In this document: in pieces, positions 24,772 to 34,079 of the stretch
Layout of the letters: the number at the start of each line of letters is the position of its first letter
Numbering within the stretch: position 1 is the first letter of the stretch
Origin: RH-AL1 sp965277735
GTDB taxonomy: Bacteria; Pseudomonadota; Alphaproteobacteria; Rhizobiales; Beijerinckiaceae
Length of the DNA: 64,000 nt
Direction of reading: 5' to 3'
Assembly (NCBI GenBank): GCA_965277735.1
Contig: CBDIDO010000003.1
Coordinates: forward strand, 1,550,001-1,614,000
Made by a program: the position numbers and the translations under genes
Notes under the pieces: generated by a model
Database searches by the model: none
The model's input: the letters and a program-made list of their open reading frames with translations, nothing else
Told to the model about the DNA's origin: nothing

Positions 24772-26007
24772 ATGAACGCGTTCGAGATCAATCGTCGGAA
24801 ACTGCTCAAAATTGGCGCCGCGAGCGCGATCGCCGCGCCGTTCTATGCGCGCAACGCGTTCGCCGTGGAGCCGATCAAGCTCGGCAGCCTTCTCGACGGG
24901 ACCGGGCCTCTCGGTCTCGAGGGGCGCCGCATGATCCAGACGACGCAATACGCCGTCGACAAGCTGAACGCCGAGGGCGGCCTGCTCGGCCGGCAGATTC
25001 AGCTCATCTCGTTCGACACCCAGTCCAACATGCAGCTCTACACGCAATATGCGCAAAAGCTCGCCCTGGAGGATAAGGTTGACGTCATACAAGGCGGCAT
25101 CACCTCGGCCTCGCGCGAGGCGATCAGGCCGATCCTCGACCGCTTCAAGACGCTGTTCTTCTACAATACGCAGTACGAGGGCGGCGTCTGCGACCGCAAC
25201 GTGTTCTGCACCGGCACGACGCCGGCGCAGACGGTCGACCATGTCGTCGACTACGCCCTGAAGAACTGGGGCAAGAAGGCCTACATCGTCGCCGCCGACT
25301 ACAATTACGGCCACATCACCGCGAGCTGGATGACGAAGTTCATGAAAGAGGGCGGCGGCAGCGTCGTTGCCACCGACTTCTATCCGCTCGACGTCACGAA
25401 CTTTTCCTCGGCCATCAGCCGCATCCAGCAGGCGTCCCCCGACCTCGTGCTCTCGGCTCTCGTCGGGGCCAACCATTCCGGCTTCTACCGGCAGTGGGAC
25501 GCGGCGGGCATGAAGCCGAAGATCCCGATGGGGTCGACCGTGTTCGGTCTCGGCGACGAACTGACCTCGATGAGCCATTCGACGACGAACGGGATCGTCA
25601 CCTGCTACGGCTGGTACAACAACTTGGATACGCCGGCGAGCAAGGCCTTCGTCACCGGGATGCAGCAGAAGTTCGGTGCCGACGTGACCGACCTCGGCGA
25701 GCTCGACACGGCGACCTACGACGGCATCATGCTGTGGGCCGCAGCGGTGAAGAAGGCCGGCACGGTCGACCGCGAAAAGGTCATCGCCGCGCTCGAAAGC
25801 GGCATTAGCGTCGAGACGCCTGCCGGCACGGTCAAGATGGACCCGCAATTGCACGCCACGGTCCGGGCCACCTATCTGGCCGAGCCCGAGGACGGCAAAT
25901 GGAAGATCCTCCAAACCTTCCCGAACCAGATCCCCGCCGACACCAGCGGCCGCTGCAACCTCATCAAGAATCCGCGCACCGCCAAGCAGTTCACACCGAA
26001 CATCTAG
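24772..26007 (+). CDS. Amide/urea-type ABC transporter substrate-binding protein
   Basis: A 411-residue periplasmic protein of the Leu/Ile/Val-binding-like class that includes amide-binding AmiC, FmdD and UrtA. The leader has twin arginines (NRRKLLKIG) and ends at ARNAFA, so Tat export is likely. The mature protein begins VEPIKLGSLLDGTGPLG and includes GGITSASREAIRPI and FFYNTQYEGG, typical of amide and urea binders. GGAG precedes the ATG. Its operon continues with two permeases, two ATPases and aliphatic amidase, so short-chain amides such as formamide or acetamide are the probable cargo; urea is an alternative. Confidence 0.88.
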   Translation: MNAFEINRRKLLKIGAASAIAAPFYARNAFAVEPIKLGSLLDGTGPLGLEGRRMIQTTQYAVDKLNAEGGLLGRQIQLISFDTQSNMQLYTQYAQKLALEDKVDVIQGGITSASREAIRPILDRFKTLFFYNTQYEGGVCDRNVFCTGTTPAQTVDHVVDYALKNWGKKAYIVAADYNYGHITASWMTKFMKEGGGSVVATDFYPLDVTNFSSAISRIQQASPDLVLSALVGANHSGFYRQWDAAGMKPKIPMGSTVFGLGDELTSMSHSTTNGIVTCYGWYNNLDTPASKAFVTGMQQKFGADVTDLGELDTATYDGIMLWAAAVKKAGTVDREKVIAALESGISVETPAGTVKMDPQLHATVRATYLAEPEDGKWKILQTFPNQIPADTSGRCNLIKNPRTAKQFTPNI

Positions 26008-26014
26008 GCGCGTC

Positions 26015-26881
26015 ATGGACCTGACAGGGCTGCTCGCCTTCAATGTGGTGACGACCATCGCAACGCTGGTTCTCATCACGCTCGGCCTCGGCGTCATCTA
26101 CGGCATGATGGGCATCATCAACCTCGCGCACGGCGAGCTGATGATGCTCGGCGCCTATACGGCCGTCACCGCGGTCGACGCGGGCATCAACATCTGGATC
26201 GCGATGCTGGTGCTGCCGCCGCTCTTCGTCGGCCTGGTCGGGTTGGTGCTCGAACGGACGGTGATCCGGTTTTTGTACGGGCGCATGATGGACACGATGC
26301 TGGCGACCTGGGGCGTCAGCCTTGCGCTGACCGGCATCGTCACGGTCGTGTACGGCAACGAGGTGCGTGCAGTCGCATCGCCGGTCGGCAGCTTCGGAAT
26401 CGGGCGCTACGGTGCGAGTCTTTTCAGCCTCGTCATCATCCTCGTCGCGATCGCCGTCGTTGGCGCGCTGATCGCGCTTCTCCGCGCGACCAAGTTTGGT
26501 CTGATCCTGCGCGCGACCATGCAGAACCCGAAGATGGCAGCAGGCCTGGGCGTCTCGCCGAGCCTCATCTACATGGCGACCTTTGCGCTCGGCTCGGCGC
26601 TCGCCGGGCTCGCTGGTGGCGTGCTCGCGCCGATCTCAGGCATCTCGCCCTCGATGGGCACGGCCTACATCGCGCGCGCCTTCATCACGGTGCTCGGCGG
26701 CGGACCGGCCATCGTCACCGGCACGAGCCTCGCCTCGGCGTTGTTCGGCTCGATCGATGAGATCGTCTCGTTCAAGACCTCGCCGGTCATCGGCGACACG
26801 GCGCTCCTCGTTGCGGCGGTGCTGCTGATCCGCGTGCTGCCGAAGGGCATCACCGGTCGCTTCCTGAGGCGAAGCCTGTGA
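26015..26881 (+). CDS. Branched-chain-type ABC permease (LivH/UrtB-like), first subunit
   Basis: A 288-residue inner-membrane permease with about eight hydrophobic segments. Characteristic LivH-type blocks are LGVIYGMMGIINLAHGELMMLGAY near the N-terminus (quoted in two halves in the family profile), ATMQNPKMAAGLGVS, the ATPase-coupling loop, and FITVLGGGPAIVTGT. It begins seven bases after the binding-protein stop and overlaps the second permease (GTGA). It pairs with that permease to form the channel for the amide or urea substrate. Confidence 0.93.
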   Translation: MDLTGLLAFNVVTTIATLVLITLGLGVIYGMMGIINLAHGELMMLGAYTAVTAVDAGINIWIAMLVLPPLFVGLVGLVLERTVIRFLYGRMMDTMLATWGVSLALTGIVTVVYGNEVRAVASPVGSFGIGRYGASLFSLVIILVAIAVVGALIALLRATKFGLILRATMQNPKMAAGLGVSPSLIYMATFALGSALAGLAGGVLAPISGISPSMGTAYIARAFITVLGGGPAIVTGTSLASALFGSIDEIVSFKTSPVIGDTALLVAAVLLIRVLPKGITGRFLRRSL

Positions 26882-27966
26882 CCGCGCTGCCCCACGTTCG
26901 TCGCCCGCGATCGCCCGCCGCAATCGCCGGCTTCATTGCGCCGATCGTCGTCGGGGTCGTCGCCATGGCCGTCGCGCCGCTGCTGGTCGACAGCTACCAG
27001 ATCCTGCAGCTGACGGTCTTCGTGGCGATGGCGCTGTTTGCGCTCAGCCAGGGCTTCGTCTGGGGCTACGCCGGGATCATGTCGTTCGGGCAAGCCGCCT
27101 TCTTCGGCGTCGGCGGCTATGCCTATGCGATCGCCGCGCTCTACTATGGCGATAGCGGCCCGGCTATCGCGATCGCGATCGTGGTGCCGATGCTGTTTGC
27201 GGGCCTGCTCGGCTATTTCATGTTCTACGGCCGGATCAGCGATGCCTATGTCGGCGTTATCACGCTGACGGTCAGCGTGATCCTCTTCCAGCTGGTCAAT
27301 GCAACGTCCGGAGATCAATACCAGATCGGCGGCGTTGCGATCGGCGGCTTCAACGGCATTCCGTCGGTGCCGGCGTTCAACCTCCCCGGCGCGACCGACA
27401 CGCTCGGCCCGACCGGCATGTGGTACGCGGCGATGGGCTCGCTTCTCGCCGTCTACATTCTTCTGCGGGCGGTCATCGCAAGCCGCCTGGGCCGCGTCAT
27501 CCTCGCCATCCGCGAGAACGAGATGCGAGCCCAGCTCATCGGCTACGATCCCAACCTCTACAAGCTCATCGCCTTCATGATCGCCGCAGGCATCGCCGGG
27601 CTCGCCGGCTGCCTCTTCGCGGCCTGGGGCGGCTTCATCAGCCCGACCGTGTTCAGCCTCAAGAACTCCGCGCAGGTCATCATCTTCGTCCTCGTCGGCG
27701 GCCTCGGTACGCTGATAGGGCCGATCATCGGCGCGATCCTCATCCAATGGCTCATCAACAAGGCGGGCGCGCAGAGCTATCTCGACGCCAACCTCGGCCT
27801 CGGTCTGATCCTGGTCGCTTTCGTGCTCCTGATCCCGCAGGGCATCGTCCCGGTGGTGCGCAACCTCGTCCAGCGCGCGCTTTCGGCTCGCGTCCCCAGC
27901 ACGGGTGTCGGTGCGCCGCGGACCGCAGCCGACAGCCACGAGCTGGTAGGCAAGGTGCAGTCATGA
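26878..27966 (+). CDS. Branched-chain-type ABC permease (LivM/UrtC-like), second subunit
   Basis: A 362-residue permease starting at a GTG within the previous stop codon. About ten membrane segments are seen. LivM-type marks are GFVWGYAGIMSFGQAAFFG, the coupling loop AIRENEMRAQLIGYDP and VFVLVGGLGTLIGPIIGA (here IFVLVGG..). The N-terminus has an arginine-rich positive stretch before the first helix. Its stop overlaps the first ATPase gene (ATGA). It forms the heterodimeric channel with the upstream permease. Confidence 0.93.
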   Translation: MTALPHVRRPRSPAAIAGFIAPIVVGVVAMAVAPLLVDSYQILQLTVFVAMALFALSQGFVWGYAGIMSFGQAAFFGVGGYAYAIAALYYGDSGPAIAIAIVVPMLFAGLLGYFMFYGRISDAYVGVITLTVSVILFQLVNATSGDQYQIGGVAIGGFNGIPSVPAFNLPGATDTLGPTGMWYAAMGSLLAVYILLRAVIASRLGRVILAIRENEMRAQLIGYDPNLYKLIAFMIAAGIAGLAGCLFAAWGGFISPTVFSLKNSAQVIIFVLVGGLGTLIGPIIGAILIQWLINKAGAQSYLDANLGLGLILVAFVLLIPQGIVPVVRNLVQRALSARVPSTGVGAPRTAADSHELVGKVQS

Positions 27967-28709
27967 TCGCGGCGGCGCAAACCAAGCTGGCCACGCCGCC
28001 TCTGCTCGAGGCGCGCGGCGTCACCATGAGCTTCGGCGGCATGAAGGCCGTCCAGGCCGTCGATTTCGTCGTCGGGGAGGTCGAGCTGCGCTGCCTCATC
28101 GGCCCCAACGGTGCGGGCAAGAGCACCTTCTTCAAGATCCTCACCGGCCAGTTGACCCCGACCGAGGGCAAGGTGCACTTCCGCGGCGCCGACATCACGG
28201 GCGCCGATCCCTATCGCATCGCGCGCCGCGGCGTCGGCATCAAGACGCAGGTGCCGAACGTCTTCAACGGTCTCTCCGTGCGCGAGAACGTCTTCCTCGG
28301 CGCAGCCCGGCGGAAATCGATGCAGCGCGCCAATTTAATCGTGGAAGAGATGCTGTCGCGCCTGGGGCTGGAGCCGATCGCCGACGCCATCGTCGAGCGG
28401 CTGGCGCATGGGCAGCGCCAGTGGGTCGAGATCGCGACCGTCCTGGCGCAGGAGCCGGAGCTGGTGTTGCTCGACGAGCCGGTCGCAGGCATGTCGCACG
28501 AGGAGGTGCTGCGGACCGCCGAGCTGATCAAGGAGATCAACAAGACGCACGCGTTGATCGTCGTCGAGCACGACATGGCCTTCATCCGAATGATCGCTAG
28601 GACCGTCACCGTGTTCAATCAGGGCCGCATCCTGATCGAGGACGAGGTCGGCAAGGTGCTGGCGGACCAGCGCGTCCGCGACGTCTACCTCGGGACGCAG
28701 GCCGCATGA
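27963..28709 (+). CDS. ABC transporter ATP-binding protein (LivG/UrtD-like)
   Basis: A cytoplasmic ATPase of 248 residues with Walker A GPNGAGKST, Walker B VLLDEP with the catalytic glutamate and the switch histidine in VVEHDM. The usual LSGGQ signature is LAHGQRQWVEIA, a variant common in UrtD and amide-transport ATPases. The ATG overlaps the permease stop and its own stop overlaps the second ATPase. It energises uptake together with that protein. Confidence 0.93.
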   Translation: MIAAAQTKLATPPLLEARGVTMSFGGMKAVQAVDFVVGEVELRCLIGPNGAGKSTFFKILTGQLTPTEGKVHFRGADITGADPYRIARRGVGIKTQVPNVFNGLSVRENVFLGAARRKSMQRANLIVEEMLSRLGLEPIADAIVERLAHGQRQWVEIATVLAQEPELVLLDEPVAGMSHEEVLRTAELIKEINKTHALIVVEHDMAFIRMIARTVTVFNQGRILIEDEVGKVLADQRVRDVYLGTQAA

Positions 28710-29455
28710 CGCATGCTCTGCCGGAACCGGATGACGCCTTCGCCGCAACGGCGCTCTTGCGGGTTGAAGGGCTGCACAGCGGTTACGCCCGCATTCCGAT
28801 CCTCGGCGGCGTTTCCCTCGCGTTGAACCAAGGCGAGGTCGTCGGCATCCTCGGCCACAACGGCATGGGTAAGACGACGCTCCTGCGAACTCTGATGGGC
28901 TATCTGCCGGCCACGGCTGGACGCGTCACCTTCGACGGCATCGACGTCACAAGGGCCTCGACGACGGCGCGGGCGCGCGCGGGGATCGGCTTCGTGCCGC
29001 AAGGCCGCGAGATCTTCCCCGGGCTCAGCGTGCGCGAGAACCTGCGCATGGGATGCCTGCTCAACCGGCATGACGAGGCGTCTACGATCGAGGACATTCT
29101 CGAGCTCTTCCCTCGGCTCAAGGCCTATCTCGATCGTCCGGGCGGCGCGCTGTCCGGCGGCGAGCAGCAGTTGCTCTCCCTAGCGCGTTGCCTCTGCGGC
29201 GCGCCGAAGGCGATCCTGCTCGACGAGCCGACCGAAGGGATTCAACCCTCGATCATCGAAGAGATCATCCTGCTGTTGCAGCGAGTCGCGCGCGAGCGTG
29301 GCCTCTCGATTCTGCTCGTCGAGCAGAATCTCAACTTCATCTCCTCGCTCTCGCAGCGGATCCTCGTCCTTCGCAAAGGCCTGATCGCCCGGGAGCTGAC
29401 GGCCGACGAGACGCAGGACCGTGCGCTGGTCGGTGAGTTCAGCGGCATGGGGTAG
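28706..29455 (+). CDS. ABC transporter ATP-binding protein (LivF/UrtE-like)
   Basis: The second ATPase of the transporter, 249 residues: Walker A GHNGMGKTT (alanine replaced by methionine, as in LivF/UrtE), GFVPQGREIFPGLSVRENL, signature LSGGEQQLL, Walker B ILLDEPTEGIQPS and switch histidine replaced by glutamine in LLVEQNL, all normal for this subfamily. ATGA overlap with the previous gene. It is the last transport gene before the MoxR-VWA pair, which follows after about 95 bases. Confidence 0.93.
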   Translation: MTHALPEPDDAFAATALLRVEGLHSGYARIPILGGVSLALNQGEVVGILGHNGMGKTTLLRTLMGYLPATAGRVTFDGIDVTRASTTARARAGIGFVPQGREIFPGLSVRENLRMGCLLNRHDEASTIEDILELFPRLKAYLDRPGGALSGGEQQLLSLARCLCGAPKAILLDEPTEGIQPSIIEEIILLLQRVARERGLSILLVEQNLNFISSLSQRILVLRKGLIARELTADETQDRALVGEFSGMG

Positions 29456-29550
29456 CGACCGCGAGGGTGGCTTAGGAGCTCTGCGCTTTCAGCGGCCTAC
29501 TCCTTGCAAACTTCGGCGTGGCCCGTCGAACGGCCCAAGCGGGAGCGGCC

Positions 29551-30342
29551 ATGGACGCCTACAGGATAGCGTCGGAACCCTACTATCGAGCCGCCGGCGC
29601 GGAGATCGACCTGTTCACGGCCGCTTACGCCGCGCGACTGCCGGTGATGCTGAAGGGACCGACAGGCTGCGGAAAGACGCGGTTCGTCGAGCACATGGCG
29701 TGGGCGTTGGGTCGGCCCCTGGTCACCGTCGCCGCGCACGAGGACATGACGGCCGCCGATCTCGCCGGGCGCTTCCTGCTCGCGCCTGAAGGGACCGTGT
29801 GGCACGATGGCCCGCTGACCCTGGCGGTGCGCCACGGCGCGATCTGCTATCTCGACGAGATCGTCGAGGCGCGCCAGGACACGACGGTGGTGATCCACCC
29901 TGTGACGGACGCGCGGCGCGTCCTGCCGCTCGACAAGCGCAACGAGCTCGTCAAGGCGCACGACGACTTCCAGCTGACGATCTCCTACAATCCCGGCTAC
30001 CAGAACGCGGTGAAGGACCTGAAGGAATCCACGAAGCAGCGCTTCGTCGCGATCGACTTCGGCTATCCCGATCCCGCGGTCGAGGCCGAGATCATCGTCC
30101 GCGAGGCGAAAAGCGAGGTCACGCTTGCGGTGCTGCTCGTCGACATCGGCGAGCGCACGCGGCATCTCCGCACGCACGGGCTCGACGAGGGCGCTTCGAC
30201 GCGGATGTTGATCCATACGGCGCGGCTCGTCTCGGGCGGCATCCCCATCGAGCTCGCCGTCCAGTCCGGCATCGTCCTGCCGATCACCGACGACCTCGAC
30301 GTCCGCGAGGCGCTCACCGCGGCGATCTCCGCCTGTCTGTGA
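29551..30342 (+). CDS. MoxR-family AAA+ ATPase, CbbQ/NorQ-like
   Basis: Starts at the ATG at 29551 (GGGAG five bases ahead), 263 residues. A single AAA+ module: Walker A GPTGCGKTRFVEH, Walker B AICYLDEIVEA, sensor 1 in ISYNPGYQ, an arginine finger region around KESTKQRF, and the CbbQ/NorQ-type tail. These proteins form hexameric rings that, with a VWA partner, remodel or activate metalloenzymes (Rubisco for CbbQ, nitric oxide reductase for NorQ). Its VWA partner is the next gene (GTGA overlap). The client here is unknown; the amidase or transporter of the same operon is the natural guess. Confidence 0.9.
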   Translation: MDAYRIASEPYYRAAGAEIDLFTAAYAARLPVMLKGPTGCGKTRFVEHMAWALGRPLVTVAAHEDMTAADLAGRFLLAPEGTVWHDGPLTLAVRHGAICYLDEIVEARQDTTVVIHPVTDARRVLPLDKRNELVKAHDDFQLTISYNPGYQNAVKDLKESTKQRFVAIDFGYPDPAVEAEIIVREAKSEVTLAVLLVDIGERTRHLRTHGLDEGASTRMLIHTARLVSGGIPIELAVQSGIVLPITDDLDVREALTAAISACL

Positions 30343-32654
30343 CCGCCGAGGCCGCGCTCGCAACGCGGGCTACCAAGGTCGCGCCTGGCGCCCTCGCTCG
30401 ATTGCGGACGATGGCGCGACAGCGGACGATCCTGGCCGGCGGCCTCGACGCTGTTCTGGCGCGCCACGCGGGCGCGCCAGCTGAGACGCTCGAGGCGTGG
30501 GCCGCTTCGATCCTCGCGCTCGCCAACGTCAATGCCGGGCCGGCCGCGCTTCTCTTGGCGCTTCGCATCGCCACGACCTTGCCACGCGGCCATCCCGGCG
30601 CCCTGCGGCGGGCGGCGGTGGGCATCGGTCATGCCGCGGACATCTGTCGTCACGCGGGCGCCGCCGCCGTGTGCGCGGCGTTGGAGTCGCGCCGTGGGCT
30701 CGACTCGCGCCTGACGCGCCTCGATGCCGGCGAAGAGGCGCTTTGGTGGCGCACGCTCGTGAGGCTTGCGGCGGAGGAGCCCGCCGCGGTCGCGATCACC
30801 GCGCGCACGAGCGACCGCATCCTTGCCGCTTGCGGGCCTTTGGGGTTCGAGGCGTTCGTCGGCGCGGGACTTCGGGCCTCTACCGCCGCCGCGGCACGGC
30901 TTGCCTTCCTCGGCCTCGAGGATCACGCGGCCCAGCAGGTGCTCGATCGGCTTTCCGGCCAAGTCACGTTCGTCACGCTCCGATCTCGGCTCAGCGCCTA
31001 TGCGGCCGCCTTGTGGGGCCACGACATCACCTTGCTGGACGCGCCTCCGGCGTACGCGGATCAACCGCGTCGCGCGACGATCACGCCCGGCATGGTCCAC
31101 GTTCCCGACGTGCTGCCCGGCATCGCGCCGGACAAAGCGCCGGCGCTCTACCAAGCCATGGTGGCCCATGCCAGCGCGCATCTCGCGTTGGGGAGCCCAC
31201 GCCAGGAGCCCGGCACGCTCAAGCCGTTGCAGCTCGTGCTGACCGGCCTCATCGAGGATGCGCGTATCGAGGCGCTGGCGATGCGGCGCTTTCCGGGGCT
31301 ACGCCGGCTCTGGGCGCCGTTCCATATTATCGAGCCCTCGCATCTGAAGACCGCGCCCGTCTTGCTGGGCCGCCTGGCGCGCGGCTTGTTCGATCCCGAT
31401 CATCGTGACGATGACGCGATTGTCGCAAAAGCCCGCGCGCTGTTTTTCGCCGAGCCGGATCGCGAAGATGCGGGCTTGTCGCGGCGCATCGGCTCGATCC
31501 TCGGCAACGACATCGGCCAGATGCGGATTCAGTTCGATCCCAAAGCTTTCATCATCGAGCCGGCCTATCGCGACGACAATTTCGGGCTTTGGATGTTGCC
31601 GCCTCCGCCGCCGGACGCAGAAACCCAGGCGCTCGACTTGCCCGTCGAGGCCGCGCGCATCGAGCGCAGGCTCGACGAGGCAGGGCAGGGCGAAAATAGC
31701 AATGCGGAGCCTGAGGCTGGCCGCGGCCGGCCGACCGCGCCGCGCGACGACGGACGCGCCGTCGCGCACTATCCGGAGTGGGATCGCGCGGCCGGCGTCG
31801 AACGACCGGACTGGACGACGATCCGCGAGATCGAACCGCCACGCGGCGACATCCGGGCGCTCGACCGCGCGCTAGCAGCCGACGCGGGACTACGCCGGCG
31901 CGTCGAACGTCTGGTTCGAGCTGCCCGCGTCGGGCTGCCGACGCGTCTTAAGCGACAGCCTGACGGGCTCGATCTCGACATCGACGCCGCGATCGATGCG
32001 GCGCGGGCCCTGCGCACGGGCGAGGCGCCCGACGAGCGCGTCTACTTGCGAAAGGTTGTGCGCGCGCGCGATCTCGCGACCTTGATCCTCATCGACATAT
32101 CTGAATCGACACGCGACCGTGTACCGGGTCTCGATCAACGTGTCATCGATATCGAAAAGGTTGCCGTCACACTGTTGGCGCAAGCGATGGATGCTGCGCG
32201 CGATATGTTCGCGCTGCGGGCCTTCGCCTCTGACGGACGTGCGAAGGTGCGCTGGTCCAAGATCAAGGACTTCACCGAAACTCTCGACGATGCCGCGTTG
32301 GCGCGGCTCGCGGGGCTCGAGCCGGGCTTCTCGACGCGGCTCGGGGCCGCGCTGCGTCACGCCGGCGCCGAGCTCGCGTCGATCGCGGCGACCCGCAAGA
32401 TCGTCATCGTGCTCAGCGATGGCGCGCCGTCCGACATCGATATCGCCGATCCGGCCGACCTCACCGAAGACGCGCGACGGGCGGTCCTCGGCCTCCGCGG
32501 TATGGGCATCGAGGCCTTCGGCCTCATGCTCGATCCGAACGGACAGGGTGCGGGTGCGGCAATCTTTGGCGCCGCGCAACACATGCCGGTGCGCCGCATC
32601 GCGGAGCTGCCGGCGCGGCTGTCGGCGCTGTTCTTCCGGCTGGCGCGGCGCTAA
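30339..32654 (+). CDS. VWA-domain protein, CbbO/NorD-like
   Basis: A 771-residue partner of the AAA+ protein, starting at a GTG inside its stop. The first 250 or so residues are alanine-rich helices. A middle part, which includes a conserved segment HASAHLALGSP and RIEALAMRRFPGLRRLWAPFH (quoted in part), resembles CbbO/NorD. The C-terminal von Willebrand A domain has a complete MIDAS site: DISES, a threonine in GFSTRLG and an aspartate in VLSDGAPSD. CbbO uses this site to dock on its client. The adapter function is inferred from the family; no membrane segment is seen. Confidence 0.88.
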   Translation: MTAEAALATRATKVAPGALARLRTMARQRTILAGGLDAVLARHAGAPAETLEAWAASILALANVNAGPAALLLALRIATTLPRGHPGALRRAAVGIGHAADICRHAGAAAVCAALESRRGLDSRLTRLDAGEEALWWRTLVRLAAEEPAAVAITARTSDRILAACGPLGFEAFVGAGLRASTAAAARLAFLGLEDHAAQQVLDRLSGQVTFVTLRSRLSAYAAALWGHDITLLDAPPAYADQPRRATITPGMVHVPDVLPGIAPDKAPALYQAMVAHASAHLALGSPRQEPGTLKPLQLVLTGLIEDARIEALAMRRFPGLRRLWAPFHIIEPSHLKTAPVLLGRLARGLFDPDHRDDDAIVAKARALFFAEPDREDAGLSRRIGSILGNDIGQMRIQFDPKAFIIEPAYRDDNFGLWMLPPPPPDAETQALDLPVEAARIERRLDEAGQGENSNAEPEAGRGRPTAPRDDGRAVAHYPEWDRAAGVERPDWTTIREIEPPRGDIRALDRALAADAGLRRRVERLVRAARVGLPTRLKRQPDGLDLDIDAAIDAARALRTGEAPDERVYLRKVVRARDLATLILIDISESTRDRVPGLDQRVIDIEKVAVTLLAQAMDAARDMFALRAFASDGRAKVRWSKIKDFTETLDDAALARLAGLEPGFSTRLGAALRHAGAELASIAATRKIVIVLSDGAPSDIDIADPADLTEDARRAVLGLRGMGIEAFGLMLDPNGQGAGAAIFGAAQHMPVRRIAELPARLSALFFRLARR

Positions 32655-32656
32655 GC

Positions 32657-32676
32657 GCCGCCGTTCGCGGCGGCAC
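32657..32676. other. GC-rich hairpin between the VWA gene and amiE
   Basis: An inverted repeat (CCGCCG with CGGCGG and flanking pairs) just after the VWA stop. It could separate amiE messages from the upstream mRNA or stabilise an end. No T tract follows. Confidence 0.4.
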
Positions 32677-32800
32677 GGCTTGTGCTGAGGAACGCGCGGC
32701 GGCGGGCAATCCGACCTGAAGACATCTCGTCGCGCTAGCCCCATGTCAGTGCGGCGCGACACGACCCGACCGACAGAACAATCCTTGAAAGGAACAGCCC

Positions 32801-33841
32801 ATGTTGCACGGCGACATTTCCTCGAGCAAAGACACGGTCGGCGTTGCCGTCGTGAACTACACGATGCCCCGCCTGCACACGAAGGCCGAGGTCCTCGCCA
32901 ACGCGCGCAAGATCGGCGAGATGGTCGTCGGCATGAAGAGCGGCCTGCCCGGGATGGATCTCGTCATCTTCCCCGAATACTCGACGCACGGCATCATGTA
33001 CGACGCCAAGGAGATGTACGAGACGGCCTCGACGATCCCCGGCGACGAGACGGAGATCTTCGCCGAGGCGTGCCGCAAGGCGAAGGCTTGGGGTGTGTTC
33101 TCGCTGACCGGCGAGCAGCACGAGGAGCACCCGAAGAAGGCGCCCTACAACACGCTGATCCTGATGAACGACCAGGGCGAGATCGTCCAGAAATACCGCA
33201 AGATCATGCCGTGGGTGCCGATCGAGGGCTGGTATCCGGGCGATTGCACCTACGTGTCCGACGGGCCGAAGGGGCTGAAGATCTCGCTCATCATCTGCGA
33301 CGACGGCAATTATCCCGAGATCTGGCGCGATTGCGCGATGCGCGGCGCCGAGCTGATCGTCCGCTGCCAAGGCTACATGTATCCGGCCAAGGAGCAGCAG
33401 ATCACGATGGCAAAGGCGATGGCCTGGGCCAACAACTGCTACGTGGCGGTGGCCAATGCCGCAGGCTTCGACGGCGTCTACACCTACTTCGGCCACTCGG
33501 CGATCGTCGGGTTCGATGGGCGCACGCTCGGCGAATGCGGCGAGGAGGCGATGGGGATCCAGTACGCCGCCTTGTCGAAGTTCCTGATCCGCGACGCGCG
33601 CAAGAACGGCCAGTCGGAGAACCATCTCTTCAAGCTGCTGCACCGCGGCTACACGGGTGTCATCAACTCCGGTGAAGGCGACAAGGGCCTCGCGGCATGC
33701 CCCTACGATTTCTACTCGAGGTGGATCGCCGACCCAGAAGGCACGCGGGAGATGGTGGAATCCTTCACGCGCGACACGGTCGGCACCGACGAAGCGCCGA
33801 TCGAAGGCCTGCCGAACAAGCTCACCCCCGCCCATCGTTGA
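32801..33841 (+). CDS. amiE: Aliphatic amidase
   Basis: A 346-residue nitrilase-superfamily enzyme, the same length as the Pseudomonas aeruginosa amidase and very close to it (GDISSSKDTVGVAVVNY, MKSGLPGMDLVIFPEYS). The catalytic triad is intact: Glu59 in FPEYS, the lysine in KYRKIMPW and the cysteine in IICDDGN. It splits acetamide, propionamide and similar short amides into acid and ammonia in the cytoplasm. AAAGGAAC lies ahead of the ATG. Downstream of an amide-type ABC importer, it gives the operon its likely purpose: using amides as nitrogen and carbon source. Confidence 0.96.
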   Translation: MLHGDISSSKDTVGVAVVNYTMPRLHTKAEVLANARKIGEMVVGMKSGLPGMDLVIFPEYSTHGIMYDAKEMYETASTIPGDETEIFAEACRKAKAWGVFSLTGEQHEEHPKKAPYNTLILMNDQGEIVQKYRKIMPWVPIEGWYPGDCTYVSDGPKGLKISLIICDDGNYPEIWRDCAMRGAELIVRCQGYMYPAKEQQITMAKAMAWANNCYVAVANAAGFDGVYTYFGHSAIVGFDGRTLGECGEEAMGIQYAALSKFLIRDARKNGQSENHLFKLLHRGYTGVINSGEGDKGLAACPYDFYSRWIADPEGTREMVESFTRDTVGTDEAPIEGLPNKLTPAHR

Positions 33842-33848
33842 GGCTAGG

Positions 33849-33877
33849 GCGCCGAGGAGGATTTGGCTCCTCGGCGC
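33849..33877. terminator. Hairpin after amiE
   Basis: A perfect 11-bp stem, GCGCCGAGGAG with CTCCTCGGCGC, and a seven-base loop, starting eight bases after the amiE stop. There is no T tract, so it is a probable intrinsic terminator of weak type or an mRNA-end protector. The 200 bases up to the next gene hold no further gene. Confidence 0.6.
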
Positions 33878-34079
33878 GTCCTCGACCGCAGATCGTACGC
33901 AGACAAACATCATTGTATCAGCGATTTGCCGGGGTCGGCTACGTGATCCCACGTATTGCTGCGGCGCGGCATAGCGCGCCACTTTCTCCCGAGAGTTAAT
34001 CGACAGGCCGGGTTCGCGCGCGCCGCCCGAGGCCTAGCTCTCGCGTGGCGCTTAAAGGCCCAGATCAAAGGATCGCAAC

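Noticed and set aside
33896..33906. GCAGACAAA considered as another copy of the sugar-island operator
   Set aside because: It shares only the core CAGACAA, lacks the ACT half and stands before urtA, which has no link to sugar use.
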